Notes under the pieces: model-generated
Told to the model about the DNA's origin: nothing
Seen by the model: the letters and a program-made list of their open reading frames with translations, nothing else
Database searches by the model: none
In this document: positions 17,161 to 26,268 of the stretch, piece by piece
How positions within the stretch are numbered: position 1 is the first letter of the stretch
Layout: every line of letters starts with the position of its first letter
Assembly: GCA_050246915.1 (NCBI GenBank)
Contig: JBFWVD010000001.1
Coordinates: 1 to 64,000 of the forward strand
DNA: 64,000 bases
Reading direction: 5' to 3'
Origin: JBFWVD01 sp050246915
GTDB lineage: Bacteria > Actinomycetota > Acidimicrobiia > Acidimicrobiales > Ilumatobacteraceae
Made by a program: the position numbers and the translations under genes

Positions 17161-17520
17161 ATGAAGATCCTGGTCGTCGACGACTCCAAGGCCATGCGCA
17201 TGATCGTCATCCGGAACCTGCGTCAGGCAGGCTACGGAGAAGCCATTGTTCTCGAAGCAGAGCACGGCGTGCAGGGCCTCGAGCTGACCAAAGCCGAATC
17301 ACCGGACCTCATCCTGTGCGACTGGAACATGCCCGAGATGAACGGGATCGACTTCCTGAAAGCGCTCCGCGCCGATGGCATCACCACGACGTTCGGATTC
17401 GTGACGTCCGAGTCGACACCGGCAATGCGTGAGACCGCCGCCCAGGCGGGCGCTGCGTTCCTGCTCGCCAAGCCATTCAGCGCCGACGATTTCCAGGAAC
17501 TCCTCTCCGCTGTCGTGTGA
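17161..17520 (+). CDS. CheY-like single-domain response regulator
   Basis: 119 aa receiver domain only. Acidic pocket D7-D8, phosphoacceptor D54 (LILCDWNMPEMNG), T82 (FVTSES) and K104 (LLAKPF) are all present, so it should be phosphorylated and could bind the flagellar switch. Start ATG 17161 has AGAGGA upstream. Directly after flgL, and 26 bp before a small protein with a CheC/CheX-like active-site pattern, which suggests a CheY plus phosphatase pair. No CheA or CheW is in the window; a chemoreceptor is at 52860. Confidence 0.9.
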   Translation: MKILVVDDSKAMRMIVIRNLRQAGYGEAIVLEAEHGVQGLELTKAESPDLILCDWNMPEMNGIDFLKALRADGITTTFGFVTSESTPAMRETAAQAGAAFLLAKPFSADDFQELLSAVV

Positions 17521-17546
17521 GGCCCTTCTACTGAACGGCGAGTCCT

Positions 17547-18059
17547 GTGCCCCTCATCCCACCCGCAGCCAAGATCCCGCTTCCCATCCAGGAGTCGTTG
17601 CGCGACTTCTTCGTCGACCTCCTTGGCAAGGGCGCGGCTGCGGAGAAGGCCAAGGAACTCAAGGTGAAGACGGGGGCCGAGGCTCCCAAACTTCTCGTGT
17701 CGGTGTGGGAGGACAAGTACCAGCGCGTCGGCGCCCTGTGCATCAGCGAGTTGATGTTGGCCGCGATCGCCGGTTCGGCACTGGTGTTGGCGCCAGCCTC
17801 GACGCTGCCCGAAGTGGAGAAGGCCGGTGAGCTTCCCGACAACCTCCGGGAGAACTACCAAGAGGTGGTGAACATCCTCACCAGCGTCCTCAACACGCCG
17901 AGCACACCGCATCTCAAGTTGACGCAGACCTATGCGCACCCCGGCGACGAGCTGCCACAGGCCGTGTGGGATGTGATCGCTCAGCCGAGCCAGCGTCGTG
18001 ACTTCGACCTCACGGTCGAAGGGTACGGCAGCGGCAAGATCTCGATCCTCACCCGCTGA
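17547..18059 (+). CDS. putative CheC/CheX-like phosphatase
   Basis: 170 aa, GTG start. Not obviously a named family, but residues E102-x3-E106-x2-N109-x22-P132 fit the CheC/CheX/FliY phosphatase signature (D/S-x3-E-x2-N-x22-P) apart from Glu in place of Asp/Ser at the first position; the E and N are the catalytic pair in that family. The segment around ENYQEVVNILTSVLN is a likely amphipathic helix. No membrane segment. It follows the CheY-like gene in the same operon, as expected for a CheY-P phosphatase. The rest of the sequence is too divergent for certainty. A strong bidirectional terminator follows. Confidence 0.55.
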   Translation: MPLIPPAAKIPLPIQESLRDFFVDLLGKGAAAEKAKELKVKTGAEAPKLLVSVWEDKYQRVGALCISELMLAAIAGSALVLAPASTLPEVEKAGELPDNLRENYQEVVNILTSVLNTPSTPHLKLTQTYAHPGDELPQAVWDVIAQPSQRRDFDLTVEGYGSGKISILTR

Positions 18060-18175
18060 GCAAAACGAGGGACGCGGTCCCTCGACCGGTTCACTCTCAC
18101 TCGACATCGGCACAGAAATGCACGCTGGCCGTGCCAATTCGTGCCGATCTCCACGAGTAGCGGCAAACGAGCCGA

Positions 18176-18215
18176 ATGCGAAAGGGGCGGCCCTCACGGG
18201 CCGCCCCTTTCGCAT
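18176..18215. terminator. bidirectional terminator
   Basis: Perfect 18-bp stem (ATGCGAAAGGGGCGGCCC and its complement) with a TCAC loop. The A-rich/T-rich stem base gives a U run in both directions. It lies between the convergent flgN-to-CheX-like operon and fliA, and would stop both. Confidence 0.85.
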
Positions 18216-18237
18216 CGTTCGTTGTAGATGGTGCGAG

Positions 18238-19101
18238 CTACGCAGTAGCAACGACCTTGGCGGCCGGAGGGATCACGGTGGCGTCGCGGTCGAGGCGGTT
18301 GCGCCAATCGGAGTTGACACCGATGGCCGAGGCATACGCGGCCTTCCGGCGAGCCACGCGTCCCGACAGCGGCGAGATCTCCTCGGGCTCGGACGGCACG
18401 TACTGCGCCTCGATGCCCTCACGGAGCATCTCGAGCGCCTCGGAGCGCAGCTGGCTGATGCGGCTCTCGGTGACGCCGAGGAACGTGGCCAGCTCCTCGC
18501 TGGTACGACTCTCGAGGAAGTAGCCGACGATCACCAGGCGATGACGCTCGGGGAGCAGCTTCACCGCGTCACGCAGATACGAGCGCAGCTCCCGGTTCTC
18601 GAGCTCCTCGCTGGGTTCGGTGGCGGTGCGGTCGACCAGCACGTCCACCAGGCTCAGATCCTCGTCCTCGTCGCCCAGGCGATAGTCGAGGGCGAGCACG
18701 ACGGAACGGAACACGCGATCACGGAGGTTGGCGAGCTCGGCAGTGGTCGTGCCCATCTGCTTGGCCAGTTCCTCGGTGGACGGGACACGCCCGAGATCGG
18801 AAGCAAGCTTCTGCTCGGCAGCGTCAGCCCGACGGCTCAGGGCACGGACCGAGCGGGGCGCCCAGTCGGCGGAGCGCACGGCGTCCAAGATGGCGCCCCG
18901 GATGCGGCGGGCGGCGAACCGGTCGAACGGAACACCGCGGCCCTCCTCGTAGCGATGGGCGGCCTCGACCAACCCGAGCACGCCGGCGCGGACGAGCTCG
19001 CCGCGATCGACGTGACGTGGGAAGTTCACAGCTACCTGGACCACGATCTGCTCGACCAGTGGCAGGTACTGCTCAACGGTCTCCATCGCTTCGATGTTCA
19101 T
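18238..19101 (-). CDS. fliA: RNA polymerase sigma factor, FliA/WhiG family
   Basis: 287 aa sigma-70 family protein without region 1. Region 2 (about 10-80: YLPLVEQIVVQVAVNFPRHV, LVRAGVLGLVEAAHRYEEGR, then FDRFAARRIRGAILDAVRSA) matches FliA/WhiG, including the RIRGAILDxxR segment. Region 3 is near 90-140 and the region 4 HTH is at ~190-240 (RTSEELATFLGVTESRISQL). The C-terminal ~45 residues extend beyond region 4. It borders the flagellar late genes whose promoter candidates (GYCGAT type) it would recognise. WhiG-type roles in development cannot be excluded. No flgM anti-sigma gene is visible here. Its Shine-Dalgarno is weak. Confidence 0.88.
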   Translation of the reverse strand: MNIEAMETVEQYLPLVEQIVVQVAVNFPRHVDRGELVRAGVLGLVEAAHRYEEGRGVPFDRFAARRIRGAILDAVRSADWAPRSVRALSRRADAAEQKLASDLGRVPSTEELAKQMGTTTAELANLRDRVFRSVVLALDYRLGDEDEDLSLVDVLVDRTATEPSEELENRELRSYLRDAVKLLPERHRLVIVGYFLESRTSEELATFLGVTESRISQLRSEALEMLREGIEAQYVPSEPEEISPLSGRVARRKAAYASAIGVNSDWRNRLDRDATVIPPAAKVVATA

Positions 19102-19393
19102 GGGTCACTCGCCCCTGTCTCCCCCCAGCCTGGAGGGGTACTCGGTCACAACGAGTGGTGACAATAACACAAGGAGCGAAAAACACCATAGGGCGTTGGA
19201 ACTATCACTATCCGTGGTATCCATCGGCATCTCACGGTCCGCATTTGAGCAACTACTACCTGCATTCGCCACGGAGCGTGCCAATCTTGAAAATCGACGA
19301 TTGTTGAGGAAGTTGGTCGGGATTACGTTAGACCGGGCGAACCAGCACGCCCGGAGCCGCTTCGAGTTGCTCCGGCTGACGAAAGGACCACAC

Positions 19394-20029
19394 ATGGCTG
19401 TCCGACTCGGCGATACCGCTCCTGACTTCACCGCTCCGACCACCCAGGGCGAGATCCGTTTCCACGAATGGCTCGGTGATTCCTGGGGCGTGTTGTTCAG
19501 CCATCCCAAGGACTTCACCCCGGTGTGCACCACCGAGCTGGGCTACGTGGCCAAGCTCAAGCCCGAGTTCGACAAGCGCAACGTGAAGGTCATCGGTCTG
19601 TCGGTCGATCCCGTCGACTCCCACGTGAAGTGGGAACAGGACATCGCCGAGACCCAGGGCACCCCGGTCAACTTCCCCATGATCGGCGATCCCGATCACA
19701 AGGTCGCCGACCTCTACGACATGATCCACCCGAACGCCAACGACACGATGACGGTGCGCAGCGTGTTCGTGATCGGTGCCGACAAGAAGGTCAAGCTCAC
19801 GATCACCTACCCGGCCTCGACGGGTCGCAACTTCGAGGAGATCCTGCGGGTCATCGACTCGCTGCAGCTGACGGCCAAGTACAAGGTGGCCACGCCGGCC
19901 AACTGGACCGACGGCGGCGACGTGATCATCGGCGCGGCCGTGAGCGATGAGGAGGCCAAGACCCTGTTCCCCGGCGGCTGGAACACGGTCAAGCCCTACC
20001 TGCGGGTGCTCCCCCAGCCCGGCAAGTGA
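19394..20029 (+). CDS. 1-Cys peroxiredoxin (Prx6 family)
   Basis: 211 aa from ATG 19394, with AAAGGA 6 nt upstream. Reduces hydrogen and organic peroxides through a cysteine sulfenate. Residues FTPVCTTELG hold the peroxidatic C45 and T42; the C-terminal extension (~150-211) is typical of the Prx6/1-Cys group, and no resolving cysteine is evident. The thioredoxin-like core carries a NFPMIGDPDHKVADLYDMI segment. Transcribed divergently from fliA across a 292-bp spacer, in which TTGAGG/TTAGAC elements near 19305-19332 could form a promoter, though the match is weak. A hairpin follows the stop. Confidence 0.93.
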   Translation: MAVRLGDTAPDFTAPTTQGEIRFHEWLGDSWGVLFSHPKDFTPVCTTELGYVAKLKPEFDKRNVKVIGLSVDPVDSHVKWEQDIAETQGTPVNFPMIGDPDHKVADLYDMIHPNANDTMTVRSVFVIGADKKVKLTITYPASTGRNFEEILRVIDSLQLTAKYKVATPANWTDGGDVIIGAAVSDEEAKTLFPGGWNTVKPYLRVLPQPGK

Positions 20030-20056
20030 GCCCCCAGCCTGACAACTGACCCGGAA

Positions 20057-20091
20057 AGCGGTGGGCCGTCAGCGGTTGGCGGCCCACTGCT
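20057..20091. terminator. possible terminator hairpin
   Basis: AGCGGTGGGCCG (20057-20068) can pair with 20080-20091 over 12 bp with one G-U pair and an 11-nt loop. It lies between the convergent peroxiredoxin and adenylyltransferase genes, with its right arm inside the end of the latter. No U tract. Confidence 0.35.
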
Positions 20092-20554
20092 CGATCCAAT
20101 CCCGCACGTTCGGGGCCAGACGATCGAGATGCTCGAGGGGCTGCTCGCGGATCATCGTGGCGCTCACCGGCACCACCGACCGCTCCGGGTCCACCGACAC
20201 TGCGGTTGCTCCCAGCCGCCGAGCCAACTCGTCGCCGTAGCCCTCGGAGCTGAACAGCGCGTGTGGCCCGTCCTCGAGTGGCCAGTGGACCATGAACAGG
20301 TGGAGCCAGCGCTCCCACAGATCAGGGTCATCGAAGTTCGTCTCGAGGTCGTGGCGGACCTCCACGACCTCGACATCGCGATGGAGCTCACGCAACCATT
20401 GCGCCCGTAACACTCCCGGTATGGGCTCGTTGCGTCGGGTGTTCACGAACACCACGAGCGAGTCGACCTGCGACGCGGCGCGACTGATGAGGTACGAGTG
20501 CCCCAAGTGCGGCGGACAGAACCTGCCCACGATGAGTCCGGTCGCCCAACGCAT
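20069..20554 (-). CDS. nicotinamide-nucleotide adenylyltransferase-like protein
   Basis: 161 aa from ATG 20554 (alternative GTG at 20575). Nucleotidyltransferase fold: GRFCPPHLGH (10-19) is the GxFxPxHxGH ATP-binding motif, and the late segment VPVSATMIREQP matches the ISSTxIR motif. This resembles the NMN adenylyltransferase domain of NadR/NadM, which makes NAD from NMN and ATP. There is no C-terminal ribosylnicotinamide kinase domain. Other cytidylyltransferase-like activities are possible. Convergent with the peroxiredoxin; 89 bp downstream of the cyclase gene. Confidence 0.7.
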   Translation of the reverse strand: MRWATGLIVGRFCPPHLGHSYLISRAASQVDSLVVFVNTRRNEPIPGVLRAQWLRELHRDVEVVEVRHDLETNFDDPDLWERWLHLFMVHWPLEDGPHALFSSEGYGDELARRLGATAVSVDPERSVVPVSATMIREQPLEHLDRLAPNVRDWIEQWAANR

Positions 20555-20643
20555 CGACGCATGATGCCAGCTCACCGAAGCCGACAGCGAAGTAGCGATC
20601 TGCCGACCTCGGCTCAGCGCTCTCAGCGATGCCGGCGGAGATG

Positions 20644-23600
20644 TCAGCGAGTGTCGCCCGCGAGCGCTCCCAGCCCGAGGGATATGGCCTGACGCCATCC
20701 GGCCAGATCTGCGCCGAGCTCATCGACACGCTCGGCAACCACCCAGCGAATCTCGTCAGCGGGGAGATCGCAACGATCGCGTACCTGCAACTCCGCGATA
20801 CGAATGATCAGCTGGGCCACCCGATCATCGGTGACATCGACCGACAGGCGGGTGGAGTGCAACATCGCGAGGCATCCCTCGACGTCCCCTTCTCGCAGCG
20901 TGGCGAGCGCCAATGCCAACGACGCCACGGCTCCGTCGAGATAGCTCACGCCCGGCAGGGACAGCGTCACCTCCGCTGCTTCGACGCCGCGTTCGAGGTC
21001 GCCAGCAGCGACCAGGACGAGCGAGCGGACCGACTCGAGGTATGGCTCAGGCTGCTCGGCGAGCGCGGTTGCCGCTGACAGATGCCCGAGCGCAGCATCC
21101 AACTCGCCGCGCTGCAGTGACAGCAACGCCGCCGATGCCAACGACTCCACATTGGCCAGCCCGGGCCGGGTCGCCAGTTCCTCGTGGGGAGCGACCGGCC
21201 CGCCGGCACCGAGATGGGCCGCGGCCGCGGTGGTCACACGTGCCGCGACTGCCCGCTGCCCCGACTTCTCGCCGAGCTCACGGGCTTCGGCGATGAGTCG
21301 TTGGACTTCGTTCAACTCACCGAGCGCAAGACGCGATCGGATGAGCGGTGCGTACGCCGTGGATTGCCCGTGCGCGTCGCCGATCTGCCGGAACACCGCC
21401 ACGGCATCGGAGGAAATGGCCGCGGCACGCTCGGCATGGCCGCGCCACAACTCGAGACTGGCTTGGAGGGTGACCATCATCGCCGTGGCCCAACGGTCCC
21501 CGCGCTCTTCGGCCTCGGCACGTACCTGACGGCAGATGGCCTCGGCCGATTCGCTGCGGCCTTGCTGGAAGTGGACCCAGGCTCGCAGACCGGCCGCCCA
21601 GCCGAGGCCACCCTTGTCGCCGAGCTCGGCAAATGTCGCCGTCGCGGAGTCGAGTCGCTCCTCGGCCAAGATCGCCTTGCCCTGGATGAAGGCCAGCCAC
21701 GCCAGATGCTGTTGACTCCAGGCGGCGCCGCGTCGATCGCCGTCGGCGATGCTGATCTCCTGTGCTTCGCTCAGCGCCTCCTCGGCCGCGGCCACGTCGA
21801 AGCGCAAGATGTTGATGAATCCACGCAGTCGCAACGCTTCGGCCACCGCTGGGCGATCGCCGATGGCCCGCCAGCGAGCCAGGCCGTCATCGACCCACTC
21901 GTTGGCCAACACCATGTTGCCGGCCATCTGCTCGGCGATGGCGATGGTGATGCGCGCCGACGCTTGGATCGTGGCCGTGCCGGTGTTGTCCGGTCCGGCA
22001 ACGAGGCCCTGGCCGATGGCACGGGCCTCGTCCAAGCGGCGCAACTGCAGCAGCCCACGCGCGTGTTCGATGAGCAGCTGATTGCCCAGCACCGACCCGA
22101 CGGGCACCAACGCCAGGGCGCGGCTGGTGAGCCGAACTGCGGTGGTCTGCGAGTCGATCGAGCGGGCACGACTGGCCGCTCGCATCAACCAGACCGCTGC
22201 CTCTTCGGCAATGCTGGGCGGCACCTCTGGCACCCCGCCGAGTTCGTTGCCGAGCTCGGCTGCGGAGGCCAGGTGGTGGCCGACTTGATCCTCGAAGCCC
22301 TTGGCGCCCAGCTCTTCGAGTGCCCGTGCTACGCCGAGATGGCGTTGCACGCGAACTGCCTTGGTCATGGTGCTGTAGGCGACCTCACGGAACGATTCCG
22401 ACGTGAACCGCCAGCGTTCACCGGCGAGCTCCAGAAGATCGCCGGAGGTGAGATCGTTGAGCACCTGACGGCTCGGATGTTGTCCGAGCAGCTGACCCAC
22501 CCTGAACAGAGCAGACATGGCACCGGAGCTTCCGAGCAGCGCAGCGTTCTCGAGCATGGCCCGGGCCTCCGGCTGCAGGCGCTCGAGACGAGCGAGTACC
22601 AGGCCTCGCAACGTATCGGGCAACACCGCCTGGGCACTCCCCTCTCCCAACGCGCTGGCCAGCTCCTCGAGGAACAGCGGGTTCCCACCGGAGCGATCGA
22701 GCAGCAGAGTGCGTTGCCTACTGTCAAGTGGAGTTGACAGAAGCGAATCGAGCAACTCGGCCGCCGCATCGCGCTCGAGGGGATCGAGGCTGATGGCCAA
22801 CGTCGTGTGTCGGGCGCCGGAGAACTGTTGGCTGAGATCCTCCACCGAACGGGTCGTGGCCATAACGGCGATCGGCCGATACGAGAGCCGTTCGAGGGCG
22901 AACCCGAGCAGGGTCGTCACCCGTTCGTCGGACCACTGGAGATCGTTGATGGCCACGATGACCGGACGCGACTCCGACCACACGGCGAGCAACGCCAGTA
23001 TCGCCCGGTTGACCTCCTCACGTTGACGATTCGGCTCCAGCGTCGCCAGCGAGTCCGGGCGACCGAAGAGATGGCGCAGCGCGTCGAGCGTCCGCGGTAC
23101 GTCGATCTCGATGGTCGGATTGCCGGTCAGACGCTCGAGCACCTCGGTGACCCGACGGTTGAACACCTCATCGGTGTCGGAGTCCCCGACACCGAGGCTC
23201 CCTCGGATGGCTTCGGCGATGGGGAACCAGGGGTTCATCTCGCCATAGGGGACGCAACGACCCTCGAGCACCAGTGCCGCGTGTTGGGCCTCGGCCAGGT
23301 CGGCTGCCTCCTCCACCAGCCGCCCCTTGCCCACTCCGCCGTCGCCGATCACCACCACGAGGACGGTGCGGTTGCGCGTGAGTGTCAGGCCGAGGGCTGC
23401 GGTGATGGCCCGCAACTCCTCGTCGCGTCCGACGAGCGCGACACGCGTCCGCCGCGGGCGCCGGCCGGGGAGATCGGACGCGATCTCCGCTACCCAGGCC
23501 TCGACAGGCTCCTCTCGGTTGCGGGCATCGACTGGCGGACGATCGGTGTAGATGATCGCTCGGTGTGTCGCAGTGTGCGTGGCTGCCCCCACGATGACCT

Positions 23601-24105
23601 GCCCCGGCTCGGCCGCGGTCTGCAGGCGCTGCGCCACGTTCACGACATCGCCCATGGCGGTGTAGTCACCGCCCGAACGCAATGCGCCCACCAGCACCTC
23701 GCCGGTGTTCACGCCGATGCGCATCTGGATGTTCACGTCGAGCTTGGCCACGTGCTCGGCCAGGGCAGCTTGCATCCGCAGCGCTGCCCGAACAGCACGC
23801 TCAGCATCGTCCTCGTGCGCTTCGGGAGCACCGAAGAGCGCCACGATCGCATCGCCGATGATCTTGTCGACTCGACCGCCGAAGGCATGCACCTCGGCCA
23901 CGAGATGCTCGAAGCACCCGTCGACCAGGTTCTTCACCGTCTCGGGGTCTCTGCTCTCCGCCAGCGACGTGAACCCGACCAGGTCGGCGAACACCACAGT
24001 GACGACGCGACGCTCGTCGCCCCGAACGGCCAGGGCCGCGCCGCAGTTCGGGCAGAACCGCGCGCCGTCCGGCACGAGAGAATTGCACGACGAGCATTGG
24101 AGCAC
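20644..24105 (-). CDS. class III nucleotide cyclase-AAA ATPase-TPR regulator
   Basis: 1153 aa, GTG start. An N-terminal zinc ribbon (C4-x2-C7 ... C18-x2-C21) is followed by a class III adenylate/guanylate cyclase homology domain (~33-200) with metal aspartates D41 (FADLVGF) and D85 (KIIGDAIVALFGAP), then an AAA-type ATPase domain (~220-600; P-loop GDGGVGKG at 254-261, Walker B-like INDLQWSDE), then helical TPR-like repeats to the C-terminus. Known as cyclase-STAND proteins in actinobacteria; most likely a signal-responsive cytoplasmic regulator making cAMP. The P-loop has Gly after Lys where Ser/Thr is usual, so ATP hydrolysis may be impaired. Stands alone. Confidence 0.88.
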   Translation of the reverse strand: MLQCSSCNSLVPDGARFCPNCGAALAVRGDERRVVTVVFADLVGFTSLAESRDPETVKNLVDGCFEHLVAEVHAFGGRVDKIIGDAIVALFGAPEAHEDDAERAVRAALRMQAALAEHVAKLDVNIQMRIGVNTGEVLVGALRSGGDYTAMGDVVNVAQRLQTAAEPGQVIVGAATHTATHRAIIYTDRPPVDARNREEPVEAWVAEIASDLPGRRPRRTRVALVGRDEELRAITAALGLTLTRNRTVLVVVIGDGGVGKGRLVEEAADLAEAQHAALVLEGRCVPYGEMNPWFPIAEAIRGSLGVGDSDTDEVFNRRVTEVLERLTGNPTIEIDVPRTLDALRHLFGRPDSLATLEPNRQREEVNRAILALLAVWSESRPVIVAINDLQWSDERVTTLLGFALERLSYRPIAVMATTRSVEDLSQQFSGARHTTLAISLDPLERDAAAELLDSLLSTPLDSRQRTLLLDRSGGNPLFLEELASALGEGSAQAVLPDTLRGLVLARLERLQPEARAMLENAALLGSSGAMSALFRVGQLLGQHPSRQVLNDLTSGDLLELAGERWRFTSESFREVAYSTMTKAVRVQRHLGVARALEELGAKGFEDQVGHHLASAAELGNELGGVPEVPPSIAEEAAVWLMRAASRARSIDSQTTAVRLTSRALALVPVGSVLGNQLLIEHARGLLQLRRLDEARAIGQGLVAGPDNTGTATIQASARITIAIAEQMAGNMVLANEWVDDGLARWRAIGDRPAVAEALRLRGFINILRFDVAAAEEALSEAQEISIADGDRRGAAWSQQHLAWLAFIQGKAILAEERLDSATATFAELGDKGGLGWAAGLRAWVHFQQGRSESAEAICRQVRAEAEERGDRWATAMMVTLQASLELWRGHAERAAAISSDAVAVFRQIGDAHGQSTAYAPLIRSRLALGELNEVQRLIAEARELGEKSGQRAVAARVTTAAAAHLGAGGPVAPHEELATRPGLANVESLASAALLSLQRGELDAALGHLSAATALAEQPEPYLESVRSLVLVAAGDLERGVEAAEVTLSLPGVSYLDGAVASLALALATLREGDVEGCLAMLHSTRLSVDVTDDRVAQLIIRIAELQVRDRCDLPADEIRWVVAERVDELGADLAGWRQAISLGLGALAGDTR

Positions 24106-24270
24106 GCCGTCAGGCTAGGCCGTGTCCGACGTCACGTACCGATCCTCCTCGATCTGGAGGAGATCCTGAGCCCAACGGCGGCCGATCGAGCCGGAGATCA
24201 TCCGCGAGGACGAGTCGAGGTCGTCCTGGGGACCGATCCCGAGACCGGTCCCGATGGGTACCCTGCCCAC

Positions 24271-25473
24271 GTGGCCAGCAAGAGCGCGTTCGTGGGTTGG
24301 TTCCGTGCCGATCCCCGCCGGCTCGATGGGCTCCTCGCGGCCGTCTTCCTGATCGTGGCCGTCATCACGCTGGCGGTCGTGCCGACGTCGGACACCACCG
24401 ACGCCCGCGACGCCAACGTGTTCGCGTACCTCCTGGCCGCCGGCATGACCGTGCCGTTGATCTGGCGCAGGCTGCGTCCGACCCCGGTGCTCGCCATCTC
24501 GATGTTGTCGATGATGATCTCGGTGACCGCCCGCTTCGAGGAGGGGCCGGGCACGCTGGCCACCTTGATCGCCGTCTACTCGCTCGCAGCGTTCGAGCGA
24601 TCCCGTCGCAAGGCTTTCGTCGTGGGGACCGTGACCGTGGTGGCGTTCTCGATCTTCTTCGTGCTCGGGATCGTGCATGAATACGACGGCGCCAACTGGC
24701 TGAACCTGTTCGCCAACTACATCGTGTTCGCCACTGCGTTCATCTTGGGTGACAACGTGCATCGCCGCCGTGAGCGGGTCAACGATCTCGAACAACGCGC
24801 CCTCGCGCTGGAACACACTCGCGAGCTCGAGACCCAACAAGCGGTCTCGGCCGAGCGCAGCCGAATCGCCCGCGAGCTCCACGACGTGATCGCTCACTCG
24901 GTCAGCGTCATGGTGGTGCAGGCCGGTGCAGCTCGCCGGATCATGGCGATCGATCCCGAGCGGGCCACGACTGCGATGGAGCAAGTCGAGTTGACGGGTC
25001 GTGAGGCACTCGGGGAGATGCGCCGTCTGCTGGGCGTGCTGCGAGATCCCGACGGCGAGGCAGATCGGCTTCCGCAACCCACGCTCGATCAGCTCCCCAC
25101 ACTCATCGGTAGCGATCCCACCTTGCCCGTGCACCTCGCGGTCGAGGGCGAATCGCGCGCGCTGCCCGCTGCCGTCGAGGTGTCGGCCTATCGCATCATC
25201 CAAGAAGCGCTCGCCAACGTCCGCAAGCACGCCGGCCCAACGGTGGCCGAGATCGCACTGTCGTTCGGATCGGATGCACTCGAGGTGCGGGTGGACGACC
25301 ATGGTCGCGGCGGCAGCACCGCTTGGGACGAAACCCGCGCCGCATCGACCGGTCACGGTCTGGTGGGTATGGCCGAGCGTGCGTCGTTGCTCGGCGGTGT
25401 GGTGCATGCTGGGCCGCGTCCGGGCGGCGGTTGGCAGGTGCGCGCCACGCTCCCCTATGAGGTGGTCCCGTGA
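24271..25473 (+). CDS. sensor histidine kinase (NarL-type system)
   Basis: About 400 aa from GTG 24271; the frame is open upstream, no strong ribosome binding site is seen, and the start is chosen because it precedes the first hydrophobic helix. Four to five membrane helices (about 20-38, 51-65, 72-88, 95-108, 115-160) with no large extracytoplasmic sensor domain, then a HisKA_3 dimerisation domain with phosphoacceptor H204 (RIARELHDVIAH), and a C-terminal HATPase with N-box ALANVRKHA and G-box GHGLVGMAERA. Overlaps its response regulator by 4 bp. The MacB/FtsX-type exporter downstream is the probable target. Confidence 0.88.
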   Translation: MASKSAFVGWFRADPRRLDGLLAAVFLIVAVITLAVVPTSDTTDARDANVFAYLLAAGMTVPLIWRRLRPTPVLAISMLSMMISVTARFEEGPGTLATLIAVYSLAAFERSRRKAFVVGTVTVVAFSIFFVLGIVHEYDGANWLNLFANYIVFATAFILGDNVHRRRERVNDLEQRALALEHTRELETQQAVSAERSRIARELHDVIAHSVSVMVVQAGAARRIMAIDPERATTAMEQVELTGREALGEMRRLLGVLRDPDGEADRLPQPTLDQLPTLIGSDPTLPVHLAVEGESRALPAAVEVSAYRIIQEALANVRKHAGPTVAEIALSFGSDALEVRVDDHGRGGSTAWDETRAASTGHGLVGMAERASLLGGVVHAGPRPGGGWQVRATLPYEVVP

Positions 25474-26159
25474 CAGCAACCGGTCCGATCCGCGTCGCGC
25501 TCATCGATGATCAACGCCTCGTGCGCGCCGGGTTCCGCATGATCTGTGAGGCCGAGCCCGATCTGCTGGTGGTCGGCGAGGCCGCCGACGGTACCGGCGC
25601 GGTCGATCTCGTCGTGAGCTGCGCGCCAGATGTGGTGCTCATGGACATCCGAATGCCGGTACGCGACGGCGTCGAGGCGTGTGGAGACGTCACGGCGCTC
25701 GAACGGCCGCCGAAGGTGTTGATGCTCACCACCTTCGACCTCGACGACTACGTGCTGGCGGCACTGCGCAACGGCGCCAGTGGGTTCCTGCTCAAAGACA
25801 CACCGCCGGAGGAGTTGGTGAGCGCCATTCGGGTGGTGGCAGCCGGTGAAGCGTTGCTGGCCCCGTCGGTGACGCGCACACTCATCGAGCAGTTCACACG
25901 GAATACGACCGAACGAACGGTGACAGCGACGACGCCACCGCCGTCGTCTCTCGAATCGCTCACCGAACGCGAGCGCGAGGTGCTGGCGTGGATGGCGAAG
26001 GGGTGCTCGAATGCCGAGATCGCGCAGAAGCTCTTTCTCGGCGAGACGACGGTGAAGACCCACGTCGGACGCGTCCTGATGAAGCTCGACCTGCGTGATC
26101 GCGTCCATGCCGTGGTGTTCGCCTACGAGCACGGTCTCGTCGTGCCGGGCCACGACTGA
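25470..26159 (+). CDS. LuxR/NarL-family response regulator
   Basis: 229 aa, GTG start overlapping the kinase stop (GTGA). Receiver domain 1-125 with D13/D14 and phosphoacceptor D59 (VVLMDIRMP), conserved T/K region LTTFD and LLKD; a Thr/Pro-rich linker; and a C-terminal LuxR HTH (~160-225: LTEREREVLAWMAKGCSNAE, TVKTHVGRVLMKL). Partner of the preceding kinase. The 109 bp to the next ABC gene may hold its target promoter, and a small CGTCC-GAAA-GGACG hairpin lies there (about 26189-26203). Confidence 0.93.
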   Translation: MTATGPIRVALIDDQRLVRAGFRMICEAEPDLLVVGEAADGTGAVDLVVSCAPDVVLMDIRMPVRDGVEACGDVTALERPPKVLMLTTFDLDDYVLAALRNGASGFLLKDTPPEELVSAIRVVAAGEALLAPSVTRTLIEQFTRNTTERTVTATTPPPSSLESLTEREREVLAWMAKGCSNAEIAQKLFLGETTVKTHVGRVLMKLDLRDRVHAVVFAYEHGLVVPGHD

Positions 26160-26268
26160 CGCCACGTCCGCCCGATCCGCCATCGAGGACGCCGATCGTC
26201 CGAAAGGACGACTGCGGATCCACCCATATGCCGATGCGCACGATGATTCCAGGTGCGACGATTCGTCC

